Assembly: GCA_012845835.1 (NCBI GenBank)
Contig: JABAKD010000106.1
Coordinates: 141,141 to 205,140, forward strand
Length of the DNA stretch: 64,000 nucleotides
Reading direction: 5' to 3'
DNA from: Undaria pinnatifida
Taxonomy: Eukaryota > Sar > Phaeophyceae > Laminariales > Alariaceae
In this document: piece after piece, positions 48,645 to 58,935 of the stretch
How the letters are laid out: each line of letters starts with the position of its first letter
Position numbering within the stretch: position 1 is the first letter of the stretch
Program-made: the position numbers and the translations under genes
Notes under the pieces: model-generated
Seen by the model: only the letters and a program-made list of their open reading frames with translations
Database searches by the model: none
Told to the model about the DNA's origin: nothing

Positions 48645-49530
48645 TCCCCTGCACACACAGCTTGCCAAGATGAGTTTCGACAAAATATTCGATCTCACAG
48701 CTGCAGTGAATTTTAATTCTTATACTATAGACTATATAATATAAAAAATTATGAAAATATACTAGACCTAGCACCACACGTATAAAAAACCCCTCACCTA
48801 AAACCCTTCCTTTCCTCCCCCCCCCCCCCCCCCCGCTCCCTCCGCCCCCACCCCCCACCTTCCCCCCCCCCAACCCATCCCAACCCCACCCCCTCGAACA
48901 CTCCACCCTCTCTCTACTCACTGATTGTACGACTTACCCCAGGATATACATGATAAACTGATGCATCATTTCCAAAACCGTCACATGTATCCCCTCAAAA
49001 TATTGTATAGTTTCCACGCACATACTGAGCTGCCCCACACGCCCCCCCCCGGCCCCACCCCCCCCCCCCGCCCCAACCCCCCCCCCGCCCAATAATAAAC
49101 TGGTGCCAAAACCGTCAGATTTATCCCCGTGAAAGGATTATAACTTACATGCACAAATTCCCCCGCCCTCCAAACCCGCTCGCTTTTGATCAAAACCAGG
49201 CCCCCACGTCCTTCAAAACTCCGCCCCTCCTCCTCACCGGTTATTCCACTTACAAGATTCACTCGATAAAATGATACGTTTCCCTCCACAGCTGTCAGAT
49301 TTTGTCCCCCTCAAAAACGGGTTTTATAGTTTCAGCGCACAGACTGACGAAATTCACCCTGTTGACCCTGATAGCTACACTGTAGTTGTAAGGGGAGTCG
49401 CCGACCTATATCCTTAATGAGGACACACAACTCGTAATGCGCGCGATCGGAGTATCACACACAGCTTGCAATGATGAGTTTCGACGAAATCTTCGATCTC
49501 ACAGCTGGAGTGTATTTTCATTATTTATAA
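48645..49530 (+). repeat. Tip plus solo right arm of the palindromic family
   Basis: 48645-48722 is an isolated terminal block (CACACAGCTTGCCAAGATGAG to CAGCTGCAGTG). 48757-49530 is a right arm beginning CTAGACCTAGCACCACACG, with C-runs at 48818-48834, 49040-49070 and 49078-49087, ending AGCTGGAGTGTATTTTCATT. Confidence 0.75.
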
Positions 49531-49540
49531 TATATATATA

Positions 49541-49846
49541 TATTTTTTGCACTTTCTATACTTCCCAACTTCTGGACAAGCCGTAGTCACGGGTGTCGTC
49601 CCTTCTTCCCCCCGGTTCTTACCTTCAATTGTAATCCCGCTTAGGGTTCTGCAATTCCACTGCTCGTCGAGTTTTCGTTGAGTGTTGCTAACTCACGCTC
49701 GCGTGTTTTCCGCAAGTCAATTTGTGCGCAAGGAAAAGTCCCCACGAATTTATACGAGTACGTATTGTATGCACTCGTGGGGGTTCGAACTCACGAAACT
49801 GACCTATACCAGGCTCGAGGATATTCTGATGTGCCACCAGGGCGAC
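49541..49846 (-). mobile_element. tRNA-derived SINE, copy 6
   Basis: Reverse orientation, T-rich start and GCCACCAGGGCGAC end. It is inserted just outside the tip of the preceding arm, in its AT-rich end. Confidence 0.8.
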
Positions 49847-49956
49847 TGGCTTTACGAAACGCCCGTATACTGCTTGAAATTGTGAAACTTGTAACTATCA
49901 CACACGGTTCGTAACACTACTGCAACAACAACGATTGCAAAAAAATCTGAACAGCA

Positions 49957-50583
49957 ATGAATGGTGTACTACTGTTTTTTCAGCTTGCTGTATGGATCAG
50001 GTTGAGCACGAGAAAACGCATGCACGACATTAGTTCAAGAACCGCCAACAACGCAGTAGTGTTGAACGCAGTCAGTCAGGAGTTTGACAAGTTAGTTGTT
50101 GGTAAAGGCGTGTGCCAAGCTCCTCATTCCCGTCCTTGTTATATGCCATGCCGTTTAGCTCATCGATCAAAAACTAACTGCGCCAGGTACCGCACTGCTG
50201 CTTGCTGCTGTTGTTGCACCACTATTACTGCTGCTGTAAGTCCTTGTGGCAACCGTTTCCTGTTGGTCGTGATACGCATTTTTAAAGCATTCAATTCATT
50301 TGCGGAATGGTTCGAACGCAGCATCAAATGTCAGCATTCATTCGTTTACACTATTCGCTCTTCATCGCATTCGCTAAACTTGTACGCTGACATTCGCTAT
50401 ACTTGTACGCTGACATCGGTTAGCCCGAGGTTTCCGTGTGTGTCCCGTCGTCTTTTCCATGTATATCGACGGCGCATGGGTGTGAACAACGCGTGTCGTT
50501 CACTCACCTACTTACAAAAAAAACATGTGTTACCGTGGCGGTCCCGTTGTCTTGTCCATGTAGGCTATGTCTATGATGGCTAG
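49957..50583 (+). CDS. Unassigned open frame, doubtful
   Basis: A 208-codon ATG frame, the longest in the window that is not obviously repeat or retroelement. It is Cys- and Arg-rich with a CCCCC run, and contains a small internal DNA duplication (CTTGTACGCTGACAT.CG twice near 50380-50420). No signal, membrane segment or domain is recognised. Intron structure cannot be excluded, but the composition looks non-coding. Confidence 0.12.
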   Translation: MNGVLLFFQLAVWIRLSTRKRMHDISSRTANNAVVLNAVSQEFDKLVVGKGVCQAPHSRPCYMPCRLAHRSKTNCARYRTAACCCCCTTITAAVSPCGNRFLLVVIRIFKAFNSFAEWFERSIKCQHSFVYTIRSSSHSLNLYADIRYTCTLTSVSPRFPCVSRRLFHVYRRRMGVNNACRSLTYLQKKHVLPWRSRCLVHVGYVYDG

Positions 50584-50718
50584 ATGTGAGCCGCAAGAAG
50601 CGATGTCACTAGGTATCGAGCTGTCCGTCACACACGCCGATAAGTTCTTTATTTATTGTCTGCTGCGTCCTACGGTCGGCCCCGACACACCCCAGTTGCT
50701 AACCCTAACCCCTATGCC

Positions 50719-51045
50719 GGTCGCCCCGGTGGCGTATCAGGTTATCCTCGAGCCTGGAATAGATCAGGTCGTTAGTTTGATACCCGCCGAGTGCATATTC
50801 GTATAAACTCGTTGGGACTTTTTCTTGTGCACAAATTGAACAAGTTGACTTGCGGAAAGCGCGAGAGCGTGAGTTAGCAACACTCGATGAAAAATCGACG
50901 AGCAGTGGGAGTGCTGAACCCTGTGCGCGATCAAAACTGGAGGCAAGAATCGGGGGGGCGAAGAGACGGCACCTGTGACTACGGCTTGTCCAGAAGCTGG
51001 AAAGAAGAAGTGTAAAAAAAAAATGAAAAAATGAGAAGAAAAAAG
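50719..51045 (+). mobile_element. tRNA-derived SINE, copy 7
   Basis: Full-length head and body, with a 9-bp insertion (AACAAGTTG) before GACTTGCGGAAAGCGCG. The tail is A-rich (AAAAAAAAATGAAAAAATG). Preceded by CTAACCCTAACCCCTATGCC. Confidence 0.8.
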
Positions 51046-51554
51046 CTAAGGAGTCGAATACGTCAGGATGTCCACTCGTAGTCGAATGAAGATCGTTCAA
51101 TGCCGCATGAAGTTCATCCCATGCCATACATCCGCGTATTACCCCGATTACCCGATTCTATTTTTTTTGTCCCCGTCGTTGAATGGGTCAAGTACCTCGA
51201 GCCCTGCAGGCCGCAGCGTGTTCACTGCGTAGCGGGAGTACCGCTATCCAATACCCACGAGACAGTAGTCTTGTCTAAAATGTCCAGAGTCACATCCTGA
51301 CCCCTTTAAAAAAGATACCTGGTACCTGGTATCAACAAATTGTCTGTCACCGGTACGTGTCACATTCAATGTCAACTGAATGTCCTGCGACGATGTAGTT
51401 ACTGGACACACATCTCTTGCTTTTCCCCCGATTATAGTCACAGAGCCTGACACAGACATGTTGAGTATTGAATCCACCTGTACCCAGTTTACACTTTTTA
51501 GGCTTGTAGTAATGATCAAACAACAACACTAAACCTCTGGGGTAATGTAATGGC
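51046..51554. other. Unassigned; one 91-codon minus frame
   Basis: The minus frame 51244-51519 reads like an extracellular beta-rich segment (alternating Val/Ile/Thr) but is too short to assign. It could be an exon of a beta-helix paralogue or chance. Confidence 0.2.
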
Positions 51555-52213
51555 GGTCGCCCCGTTGGCGTAGCAGGTTATCCTCGAACCTGTTGTAGGT
51601 CAGTTTCGTGAGTTCCAACCCCCCCCGAGTGCAAACTCGTTTTTTTTTTTTTCATCCTCCGGCGGATGGGGAAAAAGAAAGCTTCAGCTCACCACACTTC
51701 CACGTATTTTCATACGCGTCGTGTGTCGATTAAACTCGGTTGCTTTCGCAGCCCAACGCTAGTTGGCGCACCCTTCGGGTCCCATTGTAGGTATAGCGTA
51801 AGCTGTCCCTGTCAGTGGTCTTCGTTACAACCAGCTATACCTACAATGGGATCCGAAGGTTGCGCCAGCTAGCGTTGGGCTGCGAAAGCAACTGAGTTAA
51901 ATCGACACACGACGCGTATAAAAATACGTGGAAGTGTGGTGAGTTTATTTTTCCCCATCCGCCGGAGGATGGAAAAAAAAAAACTCGTAAAAATTCGTGG
52001 GGACTCCTTCTTTCGCAAAAATTGACTTGCTGAAAACGCGAGAGCGTGAGTTAGTAGCACTCTATCATAAATCGATGAGCAGTGGGATTGCTGAACCCTA
52101 TGCCCGATAAAAAATGATGGCAAGAACCGGGGGAAAGTAGGGACGACACCTGTGACCCCGGCAAGTCCAGATTCTAGAAGCTGGAAAGTAGAAGTGTGCG
52201 CAAAAAACAGGAG
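51555..52213 (+). mobile_element. tRNA-derived SINE, copy 8, split by a foldback element
   Basis: The head is at 51555-51640 and the body resumes at 51981 (ACTCGTAAAAATTCGTGGGG) and runs to an A-rich end near 52213. The interruption falls after the AAACTCGT that lies just 3' of the tRNA-like head. Confidence 0.8.
51641..51980. mobile_element. Foldback element with ~150-bp inverted arms
   Basis: The left arm (51641 to about 51795) starts with poly-T and CATCCTCCGGCGGATGGGG. The right arm (about 51833-51980) is its near-exact inverse. The loop of ~37 bp contains CAGTGGTCTTCGTTACAA. AAACTCGT flanks both ends (51633-51640 and 51981-51988), an 8-bp target duplication, which fits hAT-like insertion, although long arms also recall Mutator-type elements. 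There is no coding capacity. Confidence 0.8.
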
Positions 52214-52274
52214 AGTGTTTGTCGCGCTTGCGTTGCGGGTACATGATGACCATTATTAGCTACAGTAACTACTT

Positions 52275-52377
52275 GTAATGTTGTTGTTCTCACATTAACC
52301 CAGCATGAACTCGAATAATCAAGTACATGATCACACGACAGGCTCCGGTCACTCTGGAGATGAGGAATACCCCAGGG
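52275..52377 (+). repeat. Fragment of the TTG-linked dispersed repeat (DIRS target)
   Basis: TTGTTGTTCTCACATTAAC to GTCACTCTGGAG.TGAGGAATACCCCAGGG, as at 5525-5600. The tyrosine-recombinase retroelement begins immediately after it. Confidence 0.65.
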
Positions 52378-52601
52378 AAATTAATATATTCAAATTCATT
52401 TCGAATATGGAGTTTGTGCAATTTGAGGAGGCAAGAATGTGGAAGGGGAGAGGGGTTATATTATAGTGGAAGGCTTTCGGTGAAAGTGCCGTGGGAGCTT
52501 GACACTTCCATGCGAGCAGCGAAACGAACTGCGAAGCAACACGCAGACGCAAGGGGAGCTGCAGCGAGCATCGGTTTCGTATTTCGGGTTTGATCGTTTT
52601 T
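52378..52601 (+). repeat. Split direct repeat A1
   Basis: 224 bp, starts AAATTAATATATTCAAATTC and ends TTTGATCGTTTTT, 10 bp before the Gag ATG. It probably carries the promoter and 5' end of the transcript. Confidence 0.85.
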
Positions 52602-52611
52602 CGCGGGCAAG

Positions 52612-54528
52612 ATGAGCAACGCAGGCAAGCGACGGGCTCGCTTATTTGCGGCGAATGAGGACGACACAGGCCGCAACCGCGAAGAAGCAATGGCCAGCAA
52701 CAGCGAGGGAAGGGGAGGCGAAGAGGAGATAGACGGAGAGGGCACCGTCAGCACCGAGGGAGAGGATCTCGGAGCAGGCTCGGGCACGGGCTCCGGCAGC
52801 GGCGTAGCTTGAGTCGACGAGCCGCTAGGAAGCAGCGGCAGCAGGCAGACGCCAGCTGAGCAGCTGCTGGAAGCCGTTTTGCTGCTCACAAAAGTCTTGC
52901 AACAACAGCCAGCGCAGCAGCAACCAGCACAATAGCCGCAACAGAAGCAGCAGGCACCTCTCGTTCAGCAACAGCAACAACACCTAGCAGCACCCCCGGG
53001 TGGGCCCGCAGTACAGTAGCAACTCCAGCAGCAGCAACACCTCCAACCAGCACCCCCGGCTAAGCCCGCAGCACAGCAGCAGCCCGCAGCACAGCAGCCT
53101 CAGCAGATCGAGCCGCAGTTGCCACAACAGCCACCGCAGCTGGCAGGACAACACCCCCAGCAGGTAGTCGCCGGGCAGCAGCAGCACGTCATGCAACAAC
53201 CGCCTTACGCACAAGCTCCACACCTTCTGGGCGTGCAGTTCCCAGGATGGTGGCAGGGGGGAGGGCATCCGTTGCAGCCACTGTGGGGTGGCGTGGGCGG
53301 CCAATTTGGGAGCATGGAGCACGCCAGCAGTGTAAAAGCCCGTACCATCTCGGCGGACTCCACCAAGCGAAAAATCAGGATGTGGCAGGAAGCAGGAGCA
53401 GCGGAGATGTTTGTGCTCCGAGGTGGTCTGTTTGTGCTGCCATTGTCGTCTAGCGATTTGTCACATGTGCTCAGGTTCATCGTCGACCCTAACAAGCGGC
53501 TCATCGACATGATTACTCCCCCGATAGCAAACATCGACATAGACGCGTTTTTACCTCTGGTCGAGCCGGGAACCGCGGCAGTGCCCCGAGCCGCAGAGGT
53601 GCACTTCCAAACGTTCGTCGAAGTTCTGGTGAAAGTGACCCAACAGGGAGCAGCGGAGTCCGCAGGGGGCGTGTCGCAGGGCAGGCGGGACTTGCTGATC
53701 GAGGAATGGCAGAAAATGTCCAAGACTCTCACCGCGTACATGAACACGCATTACAACACACTACTGCCAAGGCAGCAGCAAGTTCACGAGCGAGTGGTTT
53801 TCGCGGCCAACAGAGACATCAACGACTTTTTCGGACTGGTTTTAGACGCCGCGGTTCCGGTGAAGACTGCCTTTCCCAACTCCGCCCCGCCGGAAGGGAA
53901 GTGCGCCGGGATAAATGCCCCAGCCTTCACGATGCTCCGCGAACTGACATCGCGGGGAAGTTGCAGTTTGCTGCTTCGGATGGACACATCGCTGGAAGTG
54001 CCCAGGCTGGGCGGCTCGACGGCGGCAGCAAAACCGGTCAAGAGAAAGGCAACCACAGGAGGGATTCTCCCACCAGCCACGCGGCCGCGTACGGACGGGG
54101 AACCGCGGGCGGGTTGGCCTTTTGTTTCGGGCCTGCAGCAGATGCGGACGCCGGAAGGGACTTGCCATTTCGCGTGGCGGAGGCAACAGTGCAACAGAAC
54201 CAACTGTCAATACTCGCATGGCCCGTTCGTTCAGGACGGTACGGGGGCCCGGGGATTGCCCTGCCCGCCACCGCCGCCGCCGCCGCCGAGGTACCAGCAC
54301 CAGGAGCACCAGCAGCAGCCACAGCAGCTGCAGCAGCAACAGCAGCTGCAGCAGCAACAGCAACAGCAACAGCAGCAGTAGCAGCAGCAACAGCAGCAGC
54401 CTCAGCAACAGCAGCAGCCTCCGGCCGCCGTCGCGAGGTTCAGCTTCTCGCACGGGCAGAACCAGGGGAGAAGTGGCGGAGCTCAGGGCAGGCAGGGACC
54501 CGGAGCGGGGAGAGGTGGTGGTAATTGA
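52612..54528 (+). pseudogene. Gag-like ORF1 of the tyrosine-recombinase retroelement
   Basis: Begins at the ATG just after A1 and stays in one frame to 54528, but is broken by TGA at 52810 and TAG at 52933, 53017 and 54379. The longest open piece is 53119-54381 (420 codons). The N-terminal ~170 residues are Gln/Pro/Ala-rich. A middle region (about 53380-53830) looks globular. A CCCH zinc finger follows (C-x8-C-x4-C-x3-H, 54160-54216), then a Pro-rich and poly-Gln tail. Gag of such elements binds RNA and assembles particles, by family analogy. The three TAG codons lie inside CAG/CAA tracts, as expected from single C-to-T changes. No homologue was recognised for the middle domain. Confidence 0.65.
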
Positions 54529-54546
54529 CAGGGCGGGCCTCGCCTG

Positions 54547-55266
54547 ATGGCGGGGCCGGACGGCAAGTGGCGCAATGCGGAGGGTGGAGTTTCGCCGTTC
54601 GTGGACACCAGTAAGTCGGTGGGACTGACTGGCGCGCCCCAACCGGGATCGGTGTCGCAAGCGGTGTTCGTGGGTGAGTCGTGTGACCGTAAATGTGCCG
54701 AGTGGGTTCTTGACAGTAGGACAACTTTTACTGACCAGCATAGCGGTAAGAAACGTAGCAACGCTAGAAATGATGGTTGTCAGTTGCCGGACTCGGTTGG
54801 TAACGAGCCGGAACAGAGTGGCGGTAGGGTCACACAGCGTTGCCAGGAGAAAGGTGAGTTGCCGAACCCTGGTAGTTTCGAAAAAAAAATCAATCACACG
54901 GTGCATAATTACTGTGGGCATGGCCAGTCACCTGTCCGTGATGGTCCCCAGTTGGGACTGTCTAAAACCAATAACGCAAGACAGGTTTACTGTGGGCATG
55001 GCCAGTTGCCTGCCTTTGATCGTTCCGAGTCGGAACAGGATAGCAGTAAATCTAGACAGCGTTACCAAGGTCATGGCCAGTTGCCTGGCCTTGGTCGTGC
55101 CCAGTCGGCGCAAGGCTTGCGAGAGTACTCAAAAGCACCGCAGGGGCGGCATGGTCACGACCAGTTGCCGGATCATGAGTCCCGGGCGGAAAATAAATTC
55201 CAGAGTCATGGCCAGTTGCCTGACGTTGGTCGTGTCCAGTCGGCGCAAGGCTGGCGAGAGTCCTGA
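54547..55266 (+). CDS. Gag C-terminal extension with GHGQLP repeats
   Basis: 239 open codons in the same frame as Gag, separated only by the TGA at 54526. It may be the Gag C-terminus rather than a separate gene. The second half has at least five repeats of about 30-35 residues centred on (C/Q)GHGQLP, each followed by a short acidic or polar spacer and R-rich linker (codons for GHGQ near 54913, 54991, 55069 and 55201, with a variant GHDQLP near 55150). Gag tails often bind nucleic acid; a role for this repeat is not known to me. It is followed by stop codons and a non-coding gap up to the RT frame. Confidence 0.5.
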   Translation: MAGPDGKWRNAEGGVSPFVDTSKSVGLTGAPQPGSVSQAVFVGESCDRKCAEWVLDSRTTFTDQHSGKKRSNARNDGCQLPDSVGNEPEQSGGRVTQRCQEKGELPNPGSFEKKINHTVHNYCGHGQSPVRDGPQLGLSKTNNARQVYCGHGQLPAFDRSESEQDSSKSRQRYQGHGQLPGLGRAQSAQGLREYSKAPQGRHGHDQLPDHESRAENKFQSHGQLPDVGRVQSAQGWRES

Positions 55267-55455
55267 TAGGCAACCAACTTAGGCGAGTACGCAAAATAAA
55301 AATATGTACCCGAGTCGGGGTGACAAGTAGCCCCTTTAGATGGAAAAGAATCGTACTATACTCAAGTTCAGACATGCAATGTAACCAACAATGGCAACAG
55401 CAAAAAAGCAAAAATCGCTGAGCTGAACGGAAGATGGAATCAAACAAAGGTGTCG

Positions 55456-57573
55456 ATGGCCGCCGAAAACCGCGACCTTGCTAGAACGAAACGAGTCATT
55501 CGAGAGATGGCAGAAATAGGCACAGAGCTGTTTCATGTACGCGATGGTAGTGTGGGAGACGTGGCTGTTGGAATCGGAGGCACCTTGGTGTCACCTCCTT
55601 TCTCTCTCAGCCAAGTGGAACACTATTTTGGGCTTATTAAGGGCTTCCCAGCAATAACGGAGCTCGTAGGCATTATCAAGAATGGCGTCCCGCTAAAAAC
55701 ATTGGTCACGGACCTCGACCCAACCAGAGCAATGCAGTATGGAAATCACAGCACCGTGGCAGAACACATGGACCTAGTTTGGAAAAAACTGTATAAAAAT
55801 ATTAGACGAAATCGAGTGCTCGTGTTTGAAAGAGAATCCGCTGCCTCTTTAAAAGGGCGGCGGGTGGCACCTCTGGGGGCGGTGGTCACACACAAGGTCA
55901 GAATCATTAACGACTACTCGTTTGAGGCCGGAGCGGCCAGGGGGGAGAAGGGGGGACTGAACAGAGACACACAAACTGAAGAGGTACCAAAATGTCTCTG
56001 TGGTGACGCCCTCCCCGCACTTCTAAAGGCTCTAACAGACCTTCGATTAAGGTTCCCTAACCGTCGTATACTGTTGGCAAAGGCAGACGTAACTGACGCT
56101 TTCAGGAATGTTAGAATTGCACCGCACCAGGCACAGAACGTTTGTCACGTGGTAGACGATGTGTTGGTATCGGATTTCAGACTCACCTTTGGATGGGCAG
56201 CCTCGCCAGGGTACTGGGGCCTCATGTCCGCAGCGGCCGAACACGCCCACTGTAACACTACGGTAAATAGCGCCGTTATCCTACCAGAAGGAAAGGCCAT
56301 GATGTCGCACGTCAAAATCGTGAGGCCGTGGGAGAACGGAAGTCCAACCCGGATTCCGACCGGAGTAAGAGTTAACTCCCCGAAAAGGGGCGGGCCAAGC
56401 GAACCGTTTTTAACGTCCGTGTACGTTGATGATTTTATTATGGCCAGCGTGCAGCTCAACGCTTCAGATCAGAGAGCCCTCATAGCGTCGGCTTCTCTCG
56501 CATCAGATAACGTAAGATTCTTTGGACCAGGCGAAAAAAGTGAAACTCCAATTCTTGCCCCGAAGAAGAGCACGAATTTGAATTCAACTGTAGATGCTCT
56601 CGGTTTTACCATCAACACCCACACCATGCGAATCTCTGTCACTAAGGAAAGGATAGAAGCGATTAGACTACTCCTAGAACTTGAGTGGCCGAGTAGCAAA
56701 ACGCATGCAGGCGCGCAGGCCGTTCTCAGCATGGCCGGGAAATTATGGAACCTCACGTATGGAGTCAGAGCGGGAAGATATTTTGTCTGGCACCTTTTAC
56801 GTTTGACCGATCTTCACAAAATAGCTAAGTCGAAAGAACGGACGTGGAGAGTAGTTAAACTGGGCTGGGAGTTCCACAATGATATTGCCTTCTGGAAGTG
56901 GGCAATCGACCACAACTTGGTTAACGCTGGGGAGTCGCTTGGAGCACTTTTTTACGCACACGTACAACGAACTGCCTTACGACGATACTACTCAGACGCA
57001 AGCTTTACTGCAGTCGGGGGGTTTTGCCCAGAGCTCCAGGTGTATTGGAGATACGATCTGAACCACCGGCTGTACGAGTTTCTGCGAAAACAGGTGGTGA
57101 CAAAGGGCGAGGACGCAATAACGATCAACTTGCTCGAACTGTGTGGCATGGTAATGACAGCGTACGTGACACAAGTCCTTTTGAAAGATAGGCCGAAAAC
57201 GCCAGGAGATCCAGTACTGTTGAGAGGAGACAACGTGGCAGCAGTGTCGTGGATTAACAGATGTGGAGGATCACGTAACAGACGTGCGGCCCTAGCCATG
57301 AGATTACTGGGTAGACTGGAAATCACGAGCGGTTGGACCCATGACGCAAAAAATATTTCCGGTGTGCAGAATGTGGTGGCTGACGGCATTTCAAGGTGGC
57401 CAAAAGAACAGATCGCGCGCAACCTGCAGCCCCTCGTACACGGGGAATGGAGAGAACAAAGTATAGGTCAGAGCGGGTGCGGATTTTTCGAGACAATTCT
57501 ACAGCCCAATTTTCCCACAGAGTACATGGATGACGATGTATGGGATGCGATGACACGAACAGCAGAATCATGA
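55456..57573 (+). CDS. Reverse transcriptase / RNase H polyprotein
   Basis: One intact frame of about 705 codons; the first ATG is at 55456. The RT palm shows motif A (KADVTDAFRNV, Asp near residue 211), motif B (FGWAASPGYWG) and motif C YVDD (56422-56433). RNase H follows, with its first Asp in RYYSDASF (56995), Glu in LLELCGM, Asp in RGDNVAAVSW (57229) and the C-terminal NVVADGISRW signature. This order and the GDN..VSWINR stretch are typical of DIRS/Ngaro-type RNase H. The enzyme copies element RNA into DNA and removes the RNA strand. All catalytic residues are present. The frame ends at TGA 57571, overlapping an ATG (57570) in another frame that may start the recombinase. Confidence 0.9.
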   Translation: MAAENRDLARTKRVIREMAEIGTELFHVRDGSVGDVAVGIGGTLVSPPFSLSQVEHYFGLIKGFPAITELVGIIKNGVPLKTLVTDLDPTRAMQYGNHSTVAEHMDLVWKKLYKNIRRNRVLVFERESAASLKGRRVAPLGAVVTHKVRIINDYSFEAGAARGEKGGLNRDTQTEEVPKCLCGDALPALLKALTDLRLRFPNRRILLAKADVTDAFRNVRIAPHQAQNVCHVVDDVLVSDFRLTFGWAASPGYWGLMSAAAEHAHCNTTVNSAVILPEGKAMMSHVKIVRPWENGSPTRIPTGVRVNSPKRGGPSEPFLTSVYVDDFIMASVQLNASDQRALIASASLASDNVRFFGPGEKSETPILAPKKSTNLNSTVDALGFTINTHTMRISVTKERIEAIRLLLELEWPSSKTHAGAQAVLSMAGKLWNLTYGVRAGRYFVWHLLRLTDLHKIAKSKERTWRVVKLGWEFHNDIAFWKWAIDHNLVNAGESLGALFYAHVQRTALRRYYSDASFTAVGGFCPELQVYWRYDLNHRLYEFLRKQVVTKGEDAITINLLELCGMVMTAYVTQVLLKDRPKTPGDPVLLRGDNVAAVSWINRCGGSRNRRAALAMRLLGRLEITSGWTHDAKNISGVQNVVADGISRWPKEQIARNLQPLVHGEWREQSIGQSGCGFFETILQPNFPTEYMDDDVWDAMTRTAES

Positions 57574-57577
57574 ACAC

Positions 57578-58686
57578 TTGCTCAAACCCCTCCGAGCAGG
57601 ATCATACGCGGGAGAGGGAGGGAATGAGGAAGAGGCGAAAAGACTGGTGGAGACCCTAGCGTTGGCCTCGGTGGGGGGAAGCACGCAAAAGGTGTACTGG
57701 AATCAATGGAAAACGTGGTGCCGTCTCAGGGCGATAGAAGGAAAGGGGGCGTGGCTGTTAGAAAGAGACGGAGTCGATGCGGCAGTTACAGAGCTGATGA
57801 AATTCATGGCGTTGCGATGCTTTAGCTTCAAAAACCAGAGTCAGACGGTTCGGGGTTACCTAGCAGCGATCAAGTATTTCCACAGAATGTTTGTGGGTTG
57901 GGAATTGCGCACTTCACACTGCATGGTGACAGCAGTAGGGAAAGAAATCGACAGAGCACACCGTAAGTCGGAGGTACGCCCCAAGGTAAGGAAACCTCTG
58001 TCGTGGGAACTGCTAACCAAGGGGAGGGGGTGCGTGGCCGGTGTAGAGACCGAAGGGTGGGTAGTGTGGTGCGGTCTCGCTTTGTCGTTTCATCTATTGT
58101 GCAGAGCCTCGGAAATTTGGGCGTTTGGTAATGGCCTGGTACACCCGGACTTTTGTCTGACGAGAAGGGACTTGTTTTTTTTTTGCGGGAGCGTCGCAAC
58201 TGGCGTGGGATGACAGGCGCATAGCGGACAGAGTAGAAGTGACGTTCCGCGCGTCCAAGTCAGACAACAAGACAACAGGTTGGGAGCAACGGTACCAGGA
58301 CGAGCGTAACGGTAGGGAAGGATCAAGCGACGAGGGGTGTGAGTGGTTACGGGGCCCTGGAAATAATTCTGGACCTGCTAGACCTTCACCCCGAATTGAG
58401 CGGGTCAGCACCACTCATGCCGACACGCACGGCAAGCGGGTGGAAGATTATCTCGCGTGCGGTAGCGACGAAGGCCTTGAGGCGGATGGTCAGTAGTTTG
58501 GGGAGAGACCCGACGCAGTACGCCTTACACTCAGGTAGGATTGGTGGGGCTACGCAGTTGGCGGCACAAGGTGCTTCGGACATTCAGATCCAAAGAGCGG
58601 GGAGGTGGATGTCTCTGGCGTTCATGGTTTACGTAAGAGCGGGAGGGGAGGGGGCAGACTTTGTGTCAGAAGCTCTAACAAGGTAA
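57578..58686 (+). pseudogene. Tyrosine recombinase, frameshifted
   Basis: The N-terminal SAM-like domain (KVYWNQWKTWC) and first catalytic Arg (LLCRASEIWAFG) are in frame to 58213. A T10 run at 58175-58184 shifts the continuation (LAWDD...FRASKSDNKTTG, catalytic Lys) to a second frame, and a second shift near 58300-58340 moves the C-terminus (HSGRIGGAT, catalytic His/Arg; GRWMSLAFMVY, Trp and nucleophile Tyr) to a third (58339-58686). No in-frame ATG exists at the start; the ATG overlapping the RT stop is one frame off. All catalytic residues survive, so the shifts may be recent mutation or assembly error in homopolymers. The enzyme would integrate the circular cDNA by strand exchange. Confidence 0.85.
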
Positions 58687-58741
58687 GGCGGGAAGAGAAG
58701 TAACAAGATAAGTTTCAGAGATATTCGGGCTTGCCCAATGG

Positions 58742-58935
58742 AGAAAAGTGGGGCCAGGGTTTCCGTTTTTCTCGGCGGTACGGGGCCGAAACGTAAACGT
58801 AGCGGGTTAGCCCGAAGGGTGTTTTTCCATGTTTAGTTCTGGGAGTAGGTTATCCCATTGTACCATGTGGGTGCCTTACAGGCATCATTTTACTGCGTAA
58901 ATTAATTCCACAATCCTTGAGCCAAAATATAACAA
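58742..58935 (+). repeat. Split direct repeat B1
   Basis: 194 bp starting AGAAAAGTGGGGCCAGGG and ending CAAAATATAACAA, matching B2 without indels. It includes a self-complementary GCGGGTTAGCCCG hairpin near 58803. Confidence 0.88.

Noticed and set aside
52933-54381. Reassigned genetic code (TAG = Gln)
   Set aside because: Two TGA stops and other stop types also break the same frame, and the RT frame gives no support. Point mutation is simpler.
53842-54921. 359-codon minus-strand frame
   Set aside because: It is antisense to Gag, with poly-Leu from CAG repeats.
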